Source: an uncultured Bacteroidaceae bacterium (GTDB lineage Bacteria; Bacteroidota; Bacteroidia; Bacteroidales; Bacteroidaceae). Taken from it: a DNA stretch of 64,000 nt. The notes beneath the pieces were generated by a model. The model saw only the letters and a list, made by a program, of their open reading frames with translations. It was not told the origin of the DNA and did no database searches. Numbering within the stretch: position 1 is the stretch's first letter; each line of letters opens with the position of its first letter. Positions 35,687 to 44,481 of the stretch are shown here, piece after piece. The stretch is from contig CAKQRW010000007.1 of the NCBI GenBank assembly GCA_934271655.1, forward strand, positions 5,054-69,053, read 5' to 3'. The position numbers were made by a program, and so were the translations under genes.

Positions 35687-35787
35687 TGTGTTCTGACGAA
35701 TGATTATGTATCCTTTCTTGAGGAACTTTGCTTTATTCTTATTGTATCCTGGCGCTGGCTCTGTCTGGTATAGCGTCCATGCCGGCT

Positions 35788-36222
35788 TTAATCCTTTTGG
35801 CCTTTGATGTCTATGTATTCCAGCTGTATTCCAGCCTCCCTCATCAGGTCGAGCCCATCCTCCAGCCTGTATTTCTCTGAATAGACCACTCTTTTTATTC
35901 CAGCCTGTATGATCAGCTTGGCGCATTCGATGCAGGGTGAGGCTGTGACATATAGTGTGGCTCCGTCGCTTGAGTTGTTGGAGCGCGCCAGTTTGGTTAT
36001 GGCATTGGCCTCGGCATGCAGTACGTATGGGAATGTTACATTGTTTTCATCCTCACACACGTTGTGGAATCCTGACGGCGTGCCGTTGTAGCCGTCTGAT
36101 ATGATGGCCTTGTTTTTCACCACAAGCGCTCCCACTTGTCTGCGATGGCAGTAGGAGTTCTCTGCCCAGATGCGCGCCATGCGCAGGTAGCGGCAGTCAA
36201 GTTTGAACTGTTTCTCATCCAT
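35788..36222 (-). CDS. dCMP/deoxycytidylate deaminase (ComEB-like)
   Basis: 144 residues of the zinc-dependent deaminase fold. His and catalytic Glu in HAEANAI, paired cysteines in PCIECAK; the N-terminal RRQVGALVV and NGTPSGF are typical of dCMP deaminases, supplying dUMP for thymidylate synthesis. It lies 101 bases upstream of the S41 gene on the same strand and may be co-transcribed with it. Confidence 0.92.
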   Translation of the reverse strand: MDEKQFKLDCRYLRMARIWAENSYCHRRQVGALVVKNKAIISDGYNGTPSGFHNVCEDENNVTFPYVLHAEANAITKLARSNNSSDGATLYVTASPCIECAKLIIQAGIKRVVYSEKYRLEDGLDLMREAGIQLEYIDIKGQKD

Positions 36223-36240
36223 AGTCGCATGATATTGTTT

Positions 36241-36318
36241 TTAAGAAGTGTCTTTGTCGTTGTGTATATATATATATATTAAGAAGTGCCTCTGTCGTTG
36301 TATTATATATATGTTGTT
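36241..36318. repeat. 38-bp tandem duplication with (TA)n
   Basis: TTAAGAAGTGTCTTTGTCGTTG starts at 36241 and recurs with few changes at 36279; each copy ends in an alternating TA run. It lies upstream of the deaminase gene, where length changes in the TA run could affect expression. Confidence 0.75.
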
Positions 36319-36428
36319 ATATATATTGGTGTATTCTCTGGCATTTGTGTGGCAGGAGCATTTGTGTGTCAGACGTATTGTCTGTCATTTGCTGGCATGC
36401 CATTCTTCAAGTCCTCGTGGGTGTGCTG

Positions 36429-38927
36429 TCAGTTGATGACTTTGTCCCTGGAGTTGCCGAAGACCACCTCGTTCTGCTTGTCTTGCTTCAGTTTGATGAA
36501 ATCGGCTCCGCTGCTGTATGAGGAGCTTTTGGTAATGATGCTGAATATCTGCCTGTCAAACGTGGTGGAGACATTGGGGCTGTTTTTGATTTTCAGGGTG
36601 ATGGTCTGTTTCTTCCCATTTGCCTCCCATGTGCCAGAGAATGGGTCGCCAGCCGACATCATTCCATTGAAAGTGCCGTTGGAGAATGTGATGAAGTAAG
36701 CTCCGGCCCCAGCTTCTGTGTAGAAATTCTTCACTTCACTATTGAGTCTTAGCCCGTTGACTGTGGCTCCGTTCATGTACCATGTCTTGCCGACGAAAAT
36801 TTCGTCGATGTCATCCTCGTCGTTGCATGAGGAGAACAGCCCGGCCACAATCATCAGCACGGAGCACAGCAAGGCAATGCCGTTGCGACGGAGCAGAGCC
36901 TTTATGCTCGGCGCCTGTCCGCGGAAACGCTTGTACAGTGTCATTGGATGCTCTGTGCCACCCTTGGACAGCACATTCTTCCTGAAGCTTTCAGCTGTCT
37001 TTGTGTCGAAGATGCCGTGCTCCTTGAACATGTCGAAGGCATCGGCATCGAGCACTTCCGCCCATTTGTAGCTGTAGTAGCCTGCAGAGTAGCCGCCAGC
37101 CATGATGTGTGAGAACTGCGTTGTCATGCATGTGCCGTCTACAGGAGGGAGCACCTGTGCTTTCTTCCACGCCTCTTTCTCAAAGCTTGGCACATCGGCT
37201 GTGAACTCGTCTGTCTGGGTGAAGTATGCCATGTCGAGCAAGCCGAAGCTCACTTGGCGGACACAGGCATAGCCTGCATTGAAGTTGCGGCAGGCCAGAA
37301 TGCGCTTGATGAGATCGTCTGGCATCTTCTCGCCTGTCTCATAGTGTCTGGCGAAGGTGTTGAGAAACTCTCGCTCGGTGCTGTAGTTTTCCATGAACTG
37401 TGATGGCAGTTCCACAAAGTCCCAGTACACGTTGGTGCCTGATAGGCTGGGATAGGTGGTGTCGGCAAACATGCCGTGGAGCGAGTGGCCAAACTCATGC
37501 AGGAATGTCTCCACCTCGCTGAGAGTCAGCAGGGCAGGGCGTGTGTCTGTTGGCTTGGACAGATTCATCACTATAGACACCACAGGAGCAGACCTGCGGC
37601 CGTCGCTGTCTCGCCATTCGCCCTTGAATTCTGTCATCCATGCGCCTGAGCGTTTTGAGGCCCTCGGATGGAAGTCGCAATAGAGGAGGGCGAGGAAACT
37701 TCCGTCCTTGTCCATCACGTCATACACAGCCACATCGGGATGATAGACTGGAGCCTTGCGGTTCTCCTTGAATGTGATGCCATAGAGCGTGGTGGCAAGT
37801 CCGAAGACGCCGGCTTTCACATTTTCCAAGTTGAAGTAAGGGCGCAGCATCTCACTGTTGAGGCTGTACTTGTTCTCCTTCAGAAGGTTTGAGTAGAAAG
37901 AGAAGTCCCATGGCATGAATAGCCTCTCATCGCCGTCTGGCAGGTCTTCTTCCTTTATTCCTATGCTGCTGTAGTATAGTTTCTTTACCTCATTAAGCTC
38001 TTCTTGTGCTTTAGGCATGTACGCCTCCAGCAGGTCGTCAAGCAGCTTGTGCACATTTTCAGGTTTCTCGGCCATGCGGCGTGTGAGGGCATAGTCGGCA
38101 TAGGTGCTGAATCCAAGCATCTGCGCCTTCTTCCTTTTCAGGTTCACCACTTGTCTGACCACTTCTGTATTGTTGTGGTTGTTGGCCCTTATGCCGATGG
38201 TGTTGTATGCCATGTACATCTTTTTCCTCAGGTCGCGCCTCTTGGAGTATGTCATGAACTGGGTGTATGAAGGTCCTTGGAGCGTGAACACATAGCCGTC
38301 AAGTTCCTTGTCTTTTGCCTCGTGCCGCGCCATGTCGAGTAGCGTGTCTGGCAGTCCATCCAGCTCCTCCTCGTCGTGGAGGTTCATGATGAAGTCGTTT
38401 GTGTCTTTCAGCTTGTTTTGTGAAAAAAGCAGCGAATGCATGCTGATGTCTGCTGTCAGCTTTCTGAACTCGTCTTTCTTGTCCTCTGGCAGGTTGGCGC
38501 CGTTGAGGGCGAACATGCGGTATTTCTCGGTGAGAAGCATCTTCTGCTCAGCGTTGAGTCTGGAGAAGTTGTCGGCCTTGTGGTCTTCGTACACGGCCTT
38601 GACTCTTTCGAAGAGCCGTTTGTTGAGTATGATGTTGTTGCTGTGTTCGGATAGCACAGGAGAGAATTTCTCAGCCAGAGCGTCGAGCTTGTCATTGGTC
38701 TCTGCCTCCAGTATGTTGAAGAACACGGATGTGACCTTGTCGAGAAGGCGTCCTGTGAAGTCGAGTGCCGCGATGGTGTTGTCGAATGTTGGTGCTTCGT
38801 AATTGTTGGTGATGCGCTCTATTTCCTCGTCCTCTTGCTTGATGCCTTCCATGATGGCGGGCTCGTAGTCATCCTCTGTTATCTTGTCGAAGGGGATGTA
38901 TTCGTATGATGTGAAGAATGGATTCAT
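36429..38927 (-). CDS. M3 oligopeptidase fused in frame to a small lipoprotein domain
   Basis: 832 residues, where M3 peptidases of the Dcp type are about 680-700. Residues 1-680 form a complete M3 enzyme with zinc motif HEFGH (about 475-479) and the usual ending MTLYKRFRGQ...LLRRNG. Instead of a stop, the frame continues into GIALLCSVLMIVAGLFSSC, a textbook lipoprotein signal with lipobox Cys701, then about 130 residues resembling small Bacteroidota lipoproteins (VGKTWYMNG...; DUF4847-like from memory). The N-terminus has no export signal. Either two genes fused by loss of the stop/start, or a base error joins them. No Met precedes the lipoprotein part in this frame. Confidence 0.88.
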   Translation of the reverse strand: MNPFFTSYEYIPFDKITEDDYEPAIMEGIKQEDEEIERITNNYEAPTFDNTIAALDFTGRLLDKVTSVFFNILEAETNDKLDALAEKFSPVLSEHSNNIILNKRLFERVKAVYEDHKADNFSRLNAEQKMLLTEKYRMFALNGANLPEDKKDEFRKLTADISMHSLLFSQNKLKDTNDFIMNLHDEEELDGLPDTLLDMARHEAKDKELDGYVFTLQGPSYTQFMTYSKRRDLRKKMYMAYNTIGIRANNHNNTEVVRQVVNLKRKKAQMLGFSTYADYALTRRMAEKPENVHKLLDDLLEAYMPKAQEELNEVKKLYYSSIGIKEEDLPDGDERLFMPWDFSFYSNLLKENKYSLNSEMLRPYFNLENVKAGVFGLATTLYGITFKENRKAPVYHPDVAVYDVMDKDGSFLALLYCDFHPRASKRSGAWMTEFKGEWRDSDGRRSAPVVSIVMNLSKPTDTRPALLTLSEVETFLHEFGHSLHGMFADTTYPSLSGTNVYWDFVELPSQFMENYSTEREFLNTFARHYETGEKMPDDLIKRILACRNFNAGYACVRQVSFGLLDMAYFTQTDEFTADVPSFEKEAWKKAQVLPPVDGTCMTTQFSHIMAGGYSAGYYSYKWAEVLDADAFDMFKEHGIFDTKTAESFRKNVLSKGGTEHPMTLYKRFRGQAPSIKALLRRNGIALLCSVLMIVAGLFSSCNDEDDIDEIFVGKTWYMNGATVNGLRLNSEVKNFYTEAGAGAYFITFSNGTFNGMMSAGDPFSGTWEANGKKQTITLKIKNSPNVSTTFDRQIFSIITKSSSYSSGADFIKLKQDKQNEVVFGNSRDKVIN

Positions 38928-39107
38928 GCTGTTATGTTTTTTCTTTGATTTAGAAGACGCTCGTTGCAGACGCGATGGTCTCCTGCTTCGTGAATATGAT
39001 GGCCTTCAGCCTTTGACCTGAGCTATACAGGACATCGGTTTGAAGTTTGTCTTTGTATGTCAGCGTCGAGAATAGAATATGTCGCAAACGTTTGCCGGAC
39101 GACATCT

Positions 39108-39153
39108 CTTTTCCTGTCTCGCCTGTATTCTTTTCTCTTGTTTAGCCTATATT
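39108..39153. repeat. 22-24-bp tandem repeat at the 3' end of the Crp/Fnr gene
   Basis: CTTTTCCTGTCTCGCCTGTATT (39108-39129, downstream copy) is followed by a 24-bp relative at 39130-39153 that contains the gene's stop codon (39147-39149). Confidence 0.55.
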
Positions 39154-39821
39154 CTGTCGTACAGATTGGCGATGTCAAAAATCTTGAACTTGTTGCGCTG
39201 CAATTCCACAAGCCCTTCTTCCTGCATCGTGTTTAGAGCTCTTGACACGTTGAGCCTCGTCTCATGCACCAGTTCGGCCAGGTCGGTCATCTTCATGTGC
39301 AACTCTTTTGCGCCTTTGTTCACGGATGAGTAGCTGAGCACAAACTTGGTTATCTTTTCTTTCACCGTGTCTTCAGGAAACTCAGTCATGAGCCTGAGTA
39401 TCTGGTGATACTTGTTGCATGCTATGTTCATCATGTTTATCTTCACGATGTTGCTGCTCATCAAGTGGGTGAGAAGCATTTGCTTGTCTATGGAAAGAGT
39501 GGTGCCGTCTGTTCGGAAAGCGTATGTGCGCGAGTATCTTGGAGCCATGCCAAACAAGTTGTATGGCTCTATGACACCGATGTTTGGCAAGTCTTCTGTC
39601 AAGGAGAACTTGTGCTTCACATCGAGATAGTCTGTTGACAGCTCGCCGTTGATGATGTATATCAGACTCTTGCATGGGTCGTCTTGCATCACGATTTCCT
39701 CCCCAGCCTGGTAGTTGACAAAATCAAGTCGCACATGCTCAATCACATCCGATATTTCTTTCTTTGTCAGTCCCTGGAACAACGGCAGCTGGAGCAAGCG
39801 TTCAAACATAGTCAGTTCCAT
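39147..39821 (-). CDS. Crp/Fnr-family transcriptional regulator
   Basis: 224 residues: N-terminal cyclic-nucleotide-binding-like beta-roll (YQAGEEIVMQDDPCKSLIYIINGEL), long dimer helix, and a C-terminal winged HTH (MTDLAELVHETRLNVSRALNTMQEEGLVELQ). No Cys cluster for an Fe-S sensor is evident, so the signal is unknown. It starts 18 bases after apbE on the same strand and is probably in that operon. Such regulators in Bacteroidota often respond to redox or carbon state, which would suit a link to ApbE and Na+-NQR; this is inference. Confidence 0.9.
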   Translation of the reverse strand: MELTMFERLLQLPLFQGLTKKEISDVIEHVRLDFVNYQAGEEIVMQDDPCKSLIYIINGELSTDYLDVKHKFSLTEDLPNIGVIEPYNLFGMAPRYSRTYAFRTDGTTLSIDKQMLLTHLMSSNIVKINMMNIACNKYHQILRLMTEFPEDTVKEKITKFVLSYSSVNKGAKELHMKMTDLAELVHETRLNVSRALNTMQEEGLVELQRNKFKIFDIANLYDRI

Positions 39822-39839
39822 AGTAATGCGAGTGTTAAT

Positions 39840-40955
39840 TTATTTGACAATAAGTGATTTCAGACTTTCAGAGCACCATTCCTGCATATTGCCATCTTTG
39901 TCTGAGTAGATGAAGAAGGCCATGAGGTCTTTGTGCTCCTTCAGCACATCCTTTGCCTTTTCGAGGTCGAGCACCATGAAGGCTGTGGCATAGGCGTCAG
40001 CTTCGGCGCAGTCTTGCGCCAGCACCGTAGAAGACAGGATATTATGCTGCACAGGACGTCCTGTGCGCGGGTCGATGGTATGAGCCCACTTCTTGCCGTC
40101 TTTCTCGTAGAAGTTGCGGTAGTTGCCTGATGTGGCCATCGACATCTGCGTGACTTGCAGCACTTTCTCTATCTCGTTGTTTTGTCCCGTAGGGTCGTCC
40201 TTTGGGCTGTTGATGCCTATCTTCCATAGCATGCCCTTCGGGTTGGCGCCTCTCAGTCTCACCTCGCCGCCTATCTCCACCATGTAGTTTTTCACCCCTT
40301 GGCTTTCCAGATAGTGTCCCACGGCATCCACGCCATACCCCTTGGCAATGGCGCTGCAGTCGAGCATTGTGCCTTTGTTGCTCTTCACCACCTTGCCGTC
40401 GGTCATCTCTACTTTCTCGAATCCTACCAACTGCATGATGCTGTCTATTCTGGCATCTGTCACGTTGTTTGCGTTTTTGAAGCCGAAGCCCCAAAGGTTG
40501 ACGAGTGGTGCCACCGTGATGTCGAATGCTCCATCGGTGTCTTCTGACACTTTCTTTGCCAGGGTGAAGACCTCGGTGAACATGGAGTCGGCCGTCATGT
40601 CGGTGTTGTTGTTGATGGCGGTGATGACCGACTTCTTGTTGAATGGCGAGAGCGACTGGTCTACGCAGTTGAGTATGCTGTCTATGCCTTGCTGCATGTC
40701 GGAGGCGGACTGGTAGGTGATATGGTAGAATGTGCCGAAGACCTGGCCCTCGCTTTTCTTGATGTCGGTCGCTGGCCATTCATTGCCAATAGCCTTTTGC
40801 GCTTCGCTTGGCGTGTTGTGGCTGCTGCGGTAGACGTAGACTGTGCCCATGATGAGCAGGAGCAGCAGCGGCCACCCCCACCATTTTATCTTGTGCGGAG
40901 CGTATGGGTCAAAATGCTTTTTTGTCTCATCGGCTTTTGTGCCATCCTGTTCCAT
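39840..40955 (-). CDS. apbE: FAD:protein FMN transferase
   Basis: Attaches FMN covalently to threonine in flavoproteins such as NqrB and NqrC, both encoded in this window. Membrane-anchored (WWGWPLLLLLIMGTVYVY) with the ApbE domain facing the periplasm; key stretches FGTFYHITYQ, DCSAIAKGYGVD, GGEVRLRG and AEADAYATAFMVL are present. I start it at MEQDGTKADE (40955), just after the upstream stop and preceded by AAAATAAAAG. Longer in-frame starts at 40979, 41030, 41045 and 41060 exist, but they read through the 15-bp repeat (MEEKTMEEKT) within the upstream gene. Confidence 0.92.
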   Translation of the reverse strand: MEQDGTKADETKKHFDPYAPHKIKWWGWPLLLLLIMGTVYVYRSSHNTPSEAQKAIGNEWPATDIKKSEGQVFGTFYHITYQSASDMQQGIDSILNCVDQSLSPFNKKSVITAINNNTDMTADSMFTEVFTLAKKVSEDTDGAFDITVAPLVNLWGFGFKNANNVTDARIDSIMQLVGFEKVEMTDGKVVKSNKGTMLDCSAIAKGYGVDAVGHYLESQGVKNYMVEIGGEVRLRGANPKGMLWKIGINSPKDDPTGQNNEIEKVLQVTQMSMATSGNYRNFYEKDGKKWAHTIDPRTGRPVQHNILSSTVLAQDCAEADAYATAFMVLDLEKAKDVLKEHKDLMAFFIYSDKDGNMQEWCSESLKSLIVK

Positions 40956-40962
40956 GTTGCTT

Positions 40963-41928
40963 TTATTTTCCGTTCTCATGTCCTGTTTCGTGTACGGAAT
41001 CTGTTCCGCTTCCCGGCTGTTCTGTTCCATTGTCTTTTCCTCCATTGTCTTTTCTTCCATTATCTATCCCTCCATTGTCTTTTCCTCCATTGTCTTTTCT
41101 TCCTTCATGTTGCTCTGTGCCTTCGCTTGCAGCATCAGGATTATTGTCCGTGTTTATGTCTGTTATCGAAACACTTATGCCCTTCTTCCTGTTCTTTTTC
41201 TTTCCCCAGTTGAGGTCAAATATGAGGCTGTAAGTCCCGCTCCAGCAGGTGGTGTTTGTCGTGTAGCCGTAGCCCGGTATGCAGGCAGGCTTGGAATTGT
41301 CATTCTTTGTCGACGAGAATTCTCGTTTGTATCTCACGGCCCATCCCATGTGGAAGTTCTTGTACATCTTCACTTCCACGCCGAATACCAGTTCGCCCCA
41401 TTGGCTTGTGCAGTCAGTGCCTGTGATGGAGAAATCCTGGCTGCCTCCCCATATGGGATCTTTCAGTTCGGGTCCAGACATGTCGTATTTGAATTTTGAC
41501 AGTCCGTAGCGCACGCCAGCATAGAGTCTGTTGTCCTGAAACTTGTTCTTCAGCAGGTTGATATCGAGTCCGAGACGGGCGTATGGAGCACTCACATTGT
41601 ATGATATGCTTGTGTTGAAGTCTGTCTTCTCGCATTTGCCATATCCCACCTCTACTATGGGGAAGTAGGTGTTCTTCAGGTTGAGTCTCAGCGCACCCTC
41701 TGCCCATCCATAGTCAGACAGGCAGTAAGCCGCAGGACCATAGATGTCGGCAGAGAGCGTGAAGCCCTGAAAGAGTGTCAAATGCTGCTTCTCCTCCTTC
41801 ACTTCCACATACTTGGTGGGCTTGGGTTTCTCTCCAGGCATGAGTCCCGCATTAGGATTGGTCTCCTGTGCTGTCATGGCCGTGAAGGCCATCCATGCTG
41901 TTGTCAGGCTGATTATGTGTCTTTTCAT
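40963..41928 (-). CDS. Exported envelope protein of unknown function (DUF6048-like)
   Basis: From MKRHIISLTT the protein has 321 residues with a signal peptide ending in AMTAQ. The body looks like a small beta-rich outer-membrane protein: alternating strands and many Tyr/Phe (ADIYGPAAYCLSDYGWAEGAL, RLYAGVRYGLSKFKYDM). It resembles from memory the DUF6048 family of Bacteroidota. The C-terminus is a KDNGG pentapeptide repeat from a 15-bp tandem array. It lies 15 bases after the DUF6452-like gene, as the two families do elsewhere. No function known. Confidence 0.75.
   Translation of the reverse strand: MKRHIISLTTAWMAFTAMTAQETNPNAGLMPGEKPKPTKYVEVKEEKQHLTLFQGFTLSADIYGPAAYCLSDYGWAEGALRLNLKNTYFPIVEVGYGKCEKTDFNTSISYNVSAPYARLGLDINLLKNKFQDNRLYAGVRYGLSKFKYDMSGPELKDPIWGGSQDFSITGTDCTSQWGELVFGVEVKMYKNFHMGWAVRYKREFSSTKNDNSKPACIPGYGYTTNTTCWSGTYSLIFDLNWGKKKNRKKGISVSITDINTDNNPDAASEGTEQHEGRKDNGGKDNGGIDNGRKDNGGKDNGTEQPGSGTDSVHETGHENGK
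41027..41101. repeat. 15-bp tandem array at the 3' end of the DUF6048-like gene
   Basis: Five units starting CCATTGTCTTTTCCT at 41027, 41042, 41057, 41072 and 41087, exactly 15 bp apart. It encodes KDNGG repeats in the DUF6048-like frame and MEEKT repeats in the apbE frame. Confidence 0.9.
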
Positions 41929-41955
41929 CTTTATGAGCATTATGTTGGTCTGCTG

Positions 41956-42609
41956 CTATTCCTCTGATTCGTCGCTTGCTATGCCGTTGAAATAAACCTT
42001 AACGTTCTCGTTGCCCTCGTAGTCCACATTGGGATTGCTGATTTCAATATGGTCAATGGCTGCATTGGTGGACTCTATCCTGCTGAGCGTGTGGAATCTG
42101 TATGTGCCGCACTCAGGAAGCTCAACGTAGGGGAAACTCCTGTGAGTGACCCATATGGTGTCTTTCACCACTACATTTCTGTAGCTGACTATGAGTGTGT
42201 CGCGGTCGCGGTAGTAGCTCATAGGCAGGGAGATGCTGGCGGCACCATATATGTTGTTGATGAGTACCGTGTCTTTTCTCTGTTGGGCTATTTCCTCTGT
42301 ATAGCCCTGCTTTACAAGTGATGAGTCCTGGTAGTCTTTGGTGACGGTCCTGTTTCCTATTTTACGGTAGGTGTACACCGTCTTCATGCCAGGCATGAGT
42401 GTGCTGACTGTTATGGTGTCGCCATACTTGATGGCGGTGCCCTCTGAGTCGTAGAATCCGTATTGGCAAGTCACAGAGTTGTCCAGCGGGCAGTTGTTGG
42501 AGTAGCAAGCAGCCATGGCAGCCGTCGCGGCCACAAGGGCTGTGAGGGCTGCCATACGCCATTTTCTCCTTGCTGAGACTGTATTGTGTCTGTCGTTTAG
42601 CATGATCAT
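41956..42609 (-). CDS. Lipoprotein of unknown function (DUF6452-like)
   Basis: 217 residues from MIMLNDRHNT. Signal peptide with lipobox AMAAC, then CYSNNCPLDNSVTCQYGFYD, a Cys-rich start I associate with the DUF6452 family of Bacteroidota. The start is set by a four-base ATGA overlap with the stop of the glycosyltransferase gene; the frame is open further upstream only as a shadow of that gene. Followed after 27 bases by the DUF6048-like gene. No enzymatic motif visible. Confidence 0.8.
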   Translation of the reverse strand: MIMLNDRHNTVSARRKWRMAALTALVAATAAMAACYSNNCPLDNSVTCQYGFYDSEGTAIKYGDTITVSTLMPGMKTVYTYRKIGNRTVTKDYQDSSLVKQGYTEEIAQQRKDTVLINNIYGAASISLPMSYYRDRDTLIVSYRNVVVKDTIWVTHRSFPYVELPECGTYRFHTLSRIESTNAAIDHIEISNPNVDYEGNENVKVYFNGIASDESEE

Positions 42610-43565
42610 ATCTCTTTCTCTACCTGATAGTTGTTCCTTTCTGGAGAGTTGCGGCTGATGAGGTCGCCCAAAAAGCCGGCCACGAAGAGTTGTGTGCCAA
42701 GAATCATCATGGTCAGAGAGATGTAGAAATATGGGCTGGTTGTCACCAGGGCATGAGGAGTGCCGTTGGCGAGGTCTATCAGCTTGGATGCCCCCACGCA
42801 CACCACTGCCACAAATCCGATGATGAACATCAGCGTGCCTATGAATCCGAACATGTGCATTGGTTTCATGCCGAAGCTGTTGATAAACCATAGGCTTATC
42901 AGGTCGAGGTAGCCGTTGACAAACCTGTTCCATCCCATGAACTTGCTCACGCCGTGCTGGCGGGCCTGGTGGTGCACAGGCTTCTCGCCAATTTTTGAGA
43001 ATCCGGCGTTCTTGGCCAGATAAGGGATGAAGCGGTGCATCTCTCCATACACCTCTATGTGTTTCACCACATCCTTGCGGTAGGCTTTCAGGCCGCAGTT
43101 GAAGTCGTGCAGGTTGTGTATGCCGCTCACCCAGCGTGTCGTGGCATTGAAGAGTTTTGTGGGTATGGTCTTTGACAGTGGGTCGCCTTTGCGCCTGTTC
43201 ATCTTGTAGCCGCTCACGAGGTCGTAGCCACCCTCCTTTATCATCTTGAAAAGTCCAGGTATCTCGTCAGGACTGTCCTGGAGATCGGCGTCCATGGTGA
43301 TGACCACATCGCCTTGGGCTCTGGCAAAGCCATGATAGAGCGCAGGGCTCTTTCCGTAGTTTCTGCGGAACTTGATGCCATGAACTTCCGGAAACCTGCT
43401 GCTGAGGTCTTCTATCACCTCCCACGAATGGTCTGTGCTGCCGTCGTTGACGAATACCACCTCGTAAGTGAAATGGTTTGCGTCCATCACTCTCTTTATC
43501 CAAGCATGCAGTTCTGCTATTGACTCCTCCTCATTGAAAAGAGGCACTACCACTGAAATATCCAT
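42606..43565 (-). CDS. Family 2 glycosyltransferase, membrane-anchored (DPM1/ArnC-like)
   Basis: 319 residues. GT-A fold with VVVPLFNEEESI at the start, nucleotide-binding VNDGSTD (39-45) and metal-binding DAD (92-94), QDSPDEIP, and two C-terminal membrane segments (about 233-257 and 270-292). Such enzymes transfer a sugar to a polyprenyl phosphate at the cytoplasmic face of the inner membrane for later use in glycan modification. It overlaps the DUF6452-like gene by four bases and follows the four-TM gene after 223 bases. Sugar and acceptor unknown. Confidence 0.93.
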   Translation of the reverse strand: MDISVVVPLFNEEESIAELHAWIKRVMDANHFTYEVVFVNDGSTDHSWEVIEDLSSRFPEVHGIKFRRNYGKSPALYHGFARAQGDVVITMDADLQDSPDEIPGLFKMIKEGGYDLVSGYKMNRRKGDPLSKTIPTKLFNATTRWVSGIHNLHDFNCGLKAYRKDVVKHIEVYGEMHRFIPYLAKNAGFSKIGEKPVHHQARQHGVSKFMGWNRFVNGYLDLISLWFINSFGMKPMHMFGFIGTLMFIIGFVAVVCVGASKLIDLANGTPHALVTTSPYFYISLTMMILGTQLFVAGFLGDLISRNSPERNNYQVEKEI

Positions 43566-43788
43566 AATATGTATATCTGTGTTTTATTGTTTCTTTTTCT
43601 TGTTTACATGCGTCTTGGTCGCTTGATGTGTGAATGGGGCGTATGGAGTTGCTGGCACGTCTTGGGTTTGTCTCCTCGCTGGGTGCCACGCATGTGGCTC
43701 ATTCACTCTCCGCCAGTGTGTCACTCTGTTCTGTCTGCCTTCGCCTGTCGCTTGCGCATCGGCACAACATGTGGCCTGCAATCATGAC

Positions 43789-44352
43789 TCATCTCAAGTT
43801 GTCCTTTATTTTAGCCAGGTCATATGATGCTATCAAGGCAAGGAATACTGAAGCTATAATGCCAATCATGATGCCGTTGCTGAACAGCGACAGGCAGATG
43901 TCCCATGGGGTGAGCTGTTCGAAGGCCTTCATCGCTTCTTTGTATTGGTCCATCATGCCCATCTGCCTGTAGGCTGCCGACACATTGGGGTCATTGAGAA
44001 GCTCCATCATCTTGTATGACATCTGGCCTTTGTCAATGAATGTCAGGTAGGCATAGGATGTGGCGCCAGACAGTATGCTGGCGAATATGAACATCGTGAG
44101 GGAGAACAGGTACGCTCGGCCGTAAGTGAGGCGTTCGCCGATGTCGTAGAGCTTTTTGTTTATCCTGAGGGAAAGATAAGGCGGGATGATGAATGAGAGC
44201 AGCGCTGGTATGAGGCATGCCGTCACCAGCGCCATGTTGCTGCTGCTTATTCCTTCTGCGTAACAGAAGAACATGGCCGCCCATATCAGACCCACGAAAA
44301 ATCCGTACTCGCTGGCGTATTGGTTTGTTGTTCTTTTGATTTCTGATGTCAT
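43789..44352 (-). CDS. Four-helix membrane protein (DUF4199-like)
   Basis: 187 residues from MTSEIKRTTN; a longer frame to 44424 adds 24 unlikely residues. About four membrane segments: YGFFVGLIWAAMFF, ALVTACLIPALLSFI, YLFSLTMFIFASILS and a C-terminal GIMIGIIASVFLALIAS. Between the third and fourth is a soluble loop with YRQMGMMDQYKEAM. I recall the DUF4199 family lying next to this type of glycosyltransferase in Bacteroidota, as here. No known function. Confidence 0.82.
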   Translation of the reverse strand: MTSEIKRTTNQYASEYGFFVGLIWAAMFFCYAEGISSSNMALVTACLIPALLSFIIPPYLSLRINKKLYDIGERLTYGRAYLFSLTMFIFASILSGATSYAYLTFIDKGQMSYKMMELLNDPNVSAAYRQMGMMDQYKEAMKAFEQLTPWDICLSLFSNGIMIGIIASVFLALIASYDLAKIKDNLR

Positions 44353-44481
44353 GTGATTCTTATGTCTGTTTTTTGTTAAAACTTGTACAGACATATGTAG
44401 TAATAATGTATAATCACTCGACATGTCCGTATCTTTGATGCAAAGATACGAATTATATTGTTAACTAAAGGCTTCGATGTG

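Noticed and set aside
35687..35926. N-terminal extension of the S41 protease
   Set aside because: It overlaps the deaminase gene, lacks a signal, and the MDTKINRNNR start gives a normal membrane anchor.
42610..42933. N-terminal extension of the DUF6452-like lipoprotein
   Set aside because: It is a shadow of the glycosyltransferase gene; the real start shows an ATGA overlap and a signal peptide.
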